Assembly (NCBI GenBank): GCA_035480955.1
Contig: DATIHF010000071.1
Span: forward strand, 1 to 59,520
Direction: 5' to 3'
DNA length: 59,520 bases
DNA from: DATIHF01 sp035480955
GTDB lineage: Bacteria; Patescibacteriota; Microgenomatia; Woykebacterales; RBG-16-39-9b
In this document: piece by piece, positions 55,882 through 59,520 of the stretch
How positions within the stretch are numbered: the first letter of the stretch is position 1
How the letters are laid out: each line of letters opens with the position of its first letter
Position numbers and translations under genes: made by a program
Notes under the pieces: model-generated
Database searches by the model: none
The model's input: only the letters and a program-made list of their open reading frames with translations
What the model was told of the DNA's origin: nothing

Positions 55882-57612
55882 ATGCCCAAAAAACTAATAA
55901 TCCTAATCATTGTGCTCTCTTTTTTTGCACTGATGCGTGGGCCCATAAAAGCAGATGAGCTGCTTGATGTTCAAAACCAAATCAACAAAAAAAATTCAGA
56001 ACTCTCCACTACTCAGGCTAATCTGGCAAAAATTCAGAGAGACATCTCAAGCCTCTCTTCAAATATCAATGGTTCCCAGGCGGATTTAGCAAAAGCCAGT
56101 GCCCAAGCTAGTGAGGTCCAAAAAGAACTAGATAAAGCAGAAGATGACCTGACCCAAAAAAGAGCCTCCTTGGACTATCTGATCAATGTCCGCAACAAGC
56201 AGATCAGGGAAGTTTACCAATTCCCAGAAAGAACTCCGCTGGAACTTTTTCTTTCCAAAGGAGACCTCACTGGTTTCTCAGAAAACCTTTCTTACCAGTC
56301 TCAGGTTTTGGGAGACTCTCACAAGCTGATCAAGACAGTTAACGAGGAGGTGGTCGTGTTGGAGAAAGCGCGCAATGATGTTTTGAAATCAAAAAATGAT
56401 CTAGACACACTGGTGGCCTCAATTAACTCCAAACTTGCTTCGCTAAAATCCAGCTATTCTGGAGCGGTCGGTCAGCAAGCTTACCTGAGCAACCAAACAG
56501 TCAAGATCAAATCTTCTTTGGGAGGGCTCACTACTAAGCAAAACCAATTGATTGCGACCAAGATCGGTAATTCGATCGCCACTGGCTCCCTTGCACTGGC
56601 TGATGATGCCAACGCCCGCTTGTCTTTTAACCCGGGTTTTTCGCCCGCCTTTGCCGCCTTTTCTTTTGGTGCTTACACCCACCGCAATGGAATGAGTCAA
56701 TACGGAGCCTTGGGTAGAGCTAATTCAGGGCAATCAGCAGAGCAAATTTTAGCCAAATACTATCCAGGAACAACCCTAAATAAAAACTACTCAATTCCCG
56801 GAACAATTGTAGTCAATGGTACCAATGATTATGGTCAAAACTTCAACAATGTTACCTATGGTTTTAATGAATACATCAAGCACCTTTACGAGGTGCCTTC
56901 AAGTTGGCCAATTGAGGTTTTAAAAGCCCAGGCCGTTGCTGCTCGCAGTTACGCGATTCGTTACGGCTCGCCGATCTGTCCTTCCCAGAGTTGCCAAGAA
57001 GTTAAACAGGAAATCAACGCTAGTAGTTGGCAAAGTGCGGTGGACGCGACCAGTAACTGGGTCCTAACCGGCGGGTCGGGAAGTTTCCAATACTCTTCTA
57101 CTTCAGGCGGCTACCTCAACACTTCAGGTTGGGACACAACCTGTGGCAATATTAGTTGTTGGCCTTCCTCGGCCTATGAAAGTATCGGCGGCTCCCCCTG
57201 GTTTTATAAAGGCTGGTACAAAAGTCTTGGCGGGGCTACTTGTGGACGCTCTCATCCTTGGCTAACCCAAACAGAATTTACTGACATTCTTAATTCCTGG
57301 GTTGTTTACACCAGAGGAAGCGCCGCTGATAAAGCAAGAGTTGTCAGTACCGACACTGCTTGCTGGGGAGGGAGTCCTTACTCAGTATCCGAAATGAAAG
57401 CTCGGGCAGATGCACTGGGTGGTTCTTACAGCAGCGTTTCTGGTAACCCAGTGATGACACCGGATTCTGGAGGATTTACTTCGTCGATGACTTTTTATAC
57501 CGATAGGGGTGGTCTGACGATTAGCGGCGGGGCCTTTAAAGATATCTTCAACTTGCGAGCACCTGGTTACCTAGTTATTAAAACTCCTCTCTACAATATT
57601 GAGCGTAAATAA
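55882..57612 (+). CDS. SpoIID/LytB-type protein with CwlO-like coiled coil
   Basis: 576 aa. Signal sequence, coiled coil about 25-215 like the N-terminal regions of CwlO-type wall hydrolases, then a SpoIID/LytB domain (YTHRNGMSQYGALGRANSG near 262, IEVLKAQAVAARSYAIRYG near 352). SpoIID proteins are lytic transglycosylases acting on stem-peptide-free glycan. The organism has no sporulation genes here, so this is a vegetative wall enzyme. Confidence 0.9.
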   Translation: MPKKLIILIIVLSFFALMRGPIKADELLDVQNQINKKNSELSTTQANLAKIQRDISSLSSNINGSQADLAKASAQASEVQKELDKAEDDLTQKRASLDYLINVRNKQIREVYQFPERTPLELFLSKGDLTGFSENLSYQSQVLGDSHKLIKTVNEEVVVLEKARNDVLKSKNDLDTLVASINSKLASLKSSYSGAVGQQAYLSNQTVKIKSSLGGLTTKQNQLIATKIGNSIATGSLALADDANARLSFNPGFSPAFAAFSFGAYTHRNGMSQYGALGRANSGQSAEQILAKYYPGTTLNKNYSIPGTIVVNGTNDYGQNFNNVTYGFNEYIKHLYEVPSSWPIEVLKAQAVAARSYAIRYGSPICPSQSCQEVKQEINASSWQSAVDATSNWVLTGGSGSFQYSSTSGGYLNTSGWDTTCGNISCWPSSAYESIGGSPWFYKGWYKSLGGATCGRSHPWLTQTEFTDILNSWVVYTRGSAADKARVVSTDTACWGGSPYSVSEMKARADALGGSYSSVSGNPVMTPDSGGFTSSMTFYTDRGGLTISGGAFKDIFNLRAPGYLVIKTPLYNIERK

Positions 57613-57659
57613 ATTAAACGAGAGTAATTTACCTCTTTAGAAAAAATTTCTAATTCTGC

Positions 57660-57665
57660 TAAAAT
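57660..57665 (+). promoter_or_regulatory. -10 box of the PH-domain gene
   Basis: TAAAAT ends 10 bases before the ATG at 57676; no ribosome site lies between. Confidence 0.5.
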
Positions 57666-57675
57666 AGCACTGCCT

Positions 57676-58224
57676 ATGAAAGTCCTTAAACCGCCGGACC
57701 CCTCGTTTAAATTTGAAACCCAAGAGGACGAAGAAGAAGTTTTACTTTTGCTCAGAGCCCACCTAATAACTAATGTGGGCTGGATCATTGCCGCGCTCAT
57801 TTTGTCGGCACTGCCGTTGATTTTCACCAATACTAATCTTTTTGACCCCATTTTCTCCCAAATTCCAATCTCCTCAGTTGCGGGTAGAAGTTTGATAATA
57901 CTTTGGTATTTGTTTGTGCTAGCCTTTATCGTTCAGAATGTTTTGAGCTGGTATTTCAATGTTTATGTGGTCACTAATTTACGAATTGTTGACTTTGATT
58001 TTCTGCAGCTGCTCTATAAAAAAATCTCCTCGACAGAACTAGAACAAATTGAAGATGTCACCACCACTAAAGGTGGTATTGCCCAAACTCTTTTCGACTA
58101 CGGAGACTTGAGAGTACAGACCGCCGGGACCTCGCCTGAGTTTGAGTTTACTCGAATACCAAACCCTGACTTAGTCCAAAATATTATTGAGGAAGCGATG
58201 GAAAGGGTGGAAAAAAGTGGTTGA
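57676..58224 (+). CDS. Membrane protein with bacterial PH domain
   Basis: 182 aa. Two membrane segments (about 32-55, 72-95) followed by a bPH2-type domain (YFNVYVVTNLRIVDFDFLQL, LEQIEDVTTTKGGIAQTLFDYG). Similar proteins (YdbS-like) are common, with unknown role in membrane stress or lipid handling. Confidence 0.85.
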   Translation: MKVLKPPDPSFKFETQEDEEEVLLLLRAHLITNVGWIIAALILSALPLIFTNTNLFDPIFSQIPISSVAGRSLIILWYLFVLAFIVQNVLSWYFNVYVVTNLRIVDFDFLQLLYKKISSTELEQIEDVTTTKGGIAQTLFDYGDLRVQTAGTSPEFEFTRIPNPDLVQNIIEEAMERVEKSG

Positions 58225-58432
58225 TTTCTCGCTGGTTGGGGGAAACCTAATCAAAATAGTGGATAGCGTCTTTTTGATTTTATTTTTTATTTACTCTTTA
58301 CTTACAGTGCGACAAGTTAGTATTATGAATCACTCGGTCGTTACGAGAGCTGCCTTTTTCATCCAAATACTAGCGTGGTTGCAGCTTGCTTTGGGAGTAT
58401 TGGTAGCGGTTGTAATTTTTATGGCTTTCTAA
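58217..58432 (+). CDS. Small membrane protein of unknown function
   Basis: 71 aa from the GTG at 58217, which overlaps the end of the PH-domain gene; a start ten codons earlier is possible. Two hydrophobic segments (about 13-30, 42-69). Family not recognised. The next gene begins 3 bases after its stop, so the three are one operon. Confidence 0.65.
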   Translation: MVDFSLVGGNLIKIVDSVFLILFFIYSLLTVRQVSIMNHSVVTRAAFFIQILAWLQLALGVLVAVVIFMAF

Positions 58433-58435
58433 AAC

Positions 58436-59520
58436 ATGGATAAAACTCTTTTTAACCAAGTAGGTGAAGTTAAAGGTGCCGCTAGTGAGTTAGAGGACTC
58501 TTTCAGCTTTCAGTTCACTCCACAAAATGAAAATCTAAAGAAAACTAGAGGTTCACTTTTCACTCTCGTTACCGTTTCTGGTAAGGTCGATGACCGCTAC
58601 GAAAAGGCGAAGAGCGTTTACCAGCAGCTGCAGAGCAGCTATTACGCCAAAACTTCGGGAAGTATTCTCCATTCTCTGTCCGAAACTCAAGACCACCTAA
58701 TTAAAGAGACTCTGAGTAAAGAAGAAGAGCAGGGAATCAAATACTCAATTCTCTCGGCAGTTTTTTGGGGTAGTGTTCTCTACCTTGGTAAAGTTGGCGA
58801 CGGAGCAGTCTTTGTCGGCCGTGGCGATAAAGTTAAACGTTTGGAATTTAGTAAGGTTGCTAGTGGTGTACTGGAAAGTCAGGACACGATTTGTTTAGCC
58901 GCGGAAAAGTTTGCCCAGGAAGTCTCTCTTGAAGACCTGCAGGAAGCTATCAATACTGAAAATTTTGAGAAAGCGCTAGAAAATTTGGACCAGAAGATTG
59001 GTAAGATTGAAGGCGCTGTTTGTGTAGTCGTGCGTCTTTCCGTCAACGCTCCATTAGAAAAAGCCGAAGGGCTCGCCATTGCAGAGTTTAATGAAAAAGG
59101 GGAAGTAGAGAGAGAAAAAGAAATGGAATCAAAACCAGAAGAGCCAGCCGTGGCAGAGACACAAGAAGCTCTCGAAGATAAAGACACTACGCTAGAAGAA
59201 AAAATTTCCCAAGAAGAGCAGCAGGAGGAAAAAATCGAAGAGAAGGCTCCAGAGAGGGAAAACGATCCTTTTGCCAATGAGCCAACTAAAAAACCCAACC
59301 GTATAACACCAATAATTGCAGCAGTCAGCCTCTATGCCACAAGGGCTTTTAACTATATCGCAAAACCTTGGCGTAAACCCCCACCTGGAGAAGAATATGA
59401 CCCAGTCAGCCGACGCAAAGCTCGGATAATTCAGATTGTTGCGGTGATTATTTTAGTCTTATTCCTGAGCCTTTTCTTTGGTTTCTTTGGTAAAAGATCC
59501 TCAGTCAAAGAAAATAAAGC
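58436..59520 (+). CDS. Degenerate PP2C-like protein with membrane segment (3' end outside window)
   Basis: 361 complete codons are visible and the frame continues off the right edge. Residues about 1-210 follow a PP2C/SpoIIE-type pattern: YLGKVGDGAVFVGRGDKVKR near 120 corresponds to the GDSRAY region, and SQDTICLAAEKFAQEV near 155 to the DGLTD/SDGV strand. The N-terminal metal-binding Asp-Gly motif is not seen and GDS reads GDG, so phosphatase activity is doubtful. A Glu/Lys-rich linker (about 220-280) leads to a membrane segment near 342-360. Confidence 0.7.
   Translation, partial: MDKTLFNQVGEVKGAASELEDSFSFQFTPQNENLKKTRGSLFTLVTVSGKVDDRYEKAKSVYQQLQSSYYAKTSGSILHSLSETQDHLIKETLSKEEEQGIKYSILSAVFWGSVLYLGKVGDGAVFVGRGDKVKRLEFSKVASGVLESQDTICLAAEKFAQEVSLEDLQEAINTENFEKALENLDQKIGKIEGAVCVVVRLSVNAPLEKAEGLAIAEFNEKGEVEREKEMESKPEEPAVAETQEALEDKDTTLEEKISQEEQQEEKIEEKAPERENDPFANEPTKKPNRITPIIAAVSLYATRAFNYIAKPWRKPPPGEEYDPVSRRKARIIQIVAVIILVLFLSLFFGFFGKRSSVKENK

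Noticed and set aside
1..59520. CRISPR arrays, insertion sequences, integrase or transposase genes
   Set aside because: No regularly spaced direct repeats and no protein with recognisable transposase or integrase motifs in any frame, so the means of island movement is unknown.

Overview
The window looks like a chromosomal segment of a Candidate Phyla Radiation (Patescibacteria) bacterium, most likely of the Microgenomates type. This is inference from gene content. The AT-rich housekeeping genes are compact, often overlap by 4-30 bases, and are often shorter than usual (MetRS 466 aa, ValRS 692 aa). A VirB4/VirB6/PrgI-type secretion cluster and many small membrane proteins of unknown role fit the same picture. 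The order jag-yidC-yidD-rnpA-rpmH / dnaA-dnaN-recF marks the replication-origin region near 33.8-35.5 kb.

Layout of the host part: 2.5-6.5 kb a UvrD/RecB-like helicase-nuclease and rmuC; 6.6-13.5 kb metG, a TatD hydrolase and a block of membrane glycosyltransferase, polyprenyl-phosphate transferase and UbiA-type genes; 13.6-20.7 kb a PEGA protein, tRNA-Cys, a SurA-like protein, groES-groEL with a CIRCE operator, a solute-binding protein, galU and an NYN protein; 21-24.2 kb tsaD and valS; 28.3-33.8 kb a zinc ribbon, rplY, an epimerase-membrane fusion, an RNase H-like gene, jag, yidC, yidD, rnpA, rpmH; 34-37.7 kb dnaA, dnaN, recF; 37.7-55.8 kb type IV secretion-like genes (VirB4, PrgI-like, VirB6-like, a putative wall-degrading protein and six VirB2-like pilins); 55.9 kb to the end SpoIID, a PH-domain protein and a degenerate PP2C-like protein.

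Set into this are four visibly GC-richer islands that do not look like the host: A (1-2511, minus), C (about 20740-21046, minus), B (about 24180-28240, minus) and D (43800-47783, plus). Each is led by the same promoter type: TTGACA, 17 bases, extended -10 TGC-TAnnnT. Their genes are orphans (26 to 1158 aa) and mostly have strong AGGAGG-like ribosome sites. Many host genes instead have a -10 box only 7-10 bases before the start codon, as expected for leaderless mRNAs. Most island genes are preceded by long leaders full of hairpins, some with U-runs and mutually exclusive pairings. At least two hairpin families recur with compensatory base changes: a CTTAAG-bounded hairpin in island B, and a motif ending CCCCTRTACTTCC in island A. 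Island D lies, in the opposite orientation, between two genes of the type IV secretion operon and carries an orphan protein of about 1158 aa behind a leader peptide and a terminator.

The islands with their structured leaders are the best candidate for something undescribed. What their proteins do cannot be told from sequence alone. One has a PD-(D/E)XK-nuclease-like signature, one an anti-sigma-like zinc motif, one is an alpha/beta hydrolase and one a small membrane protein.
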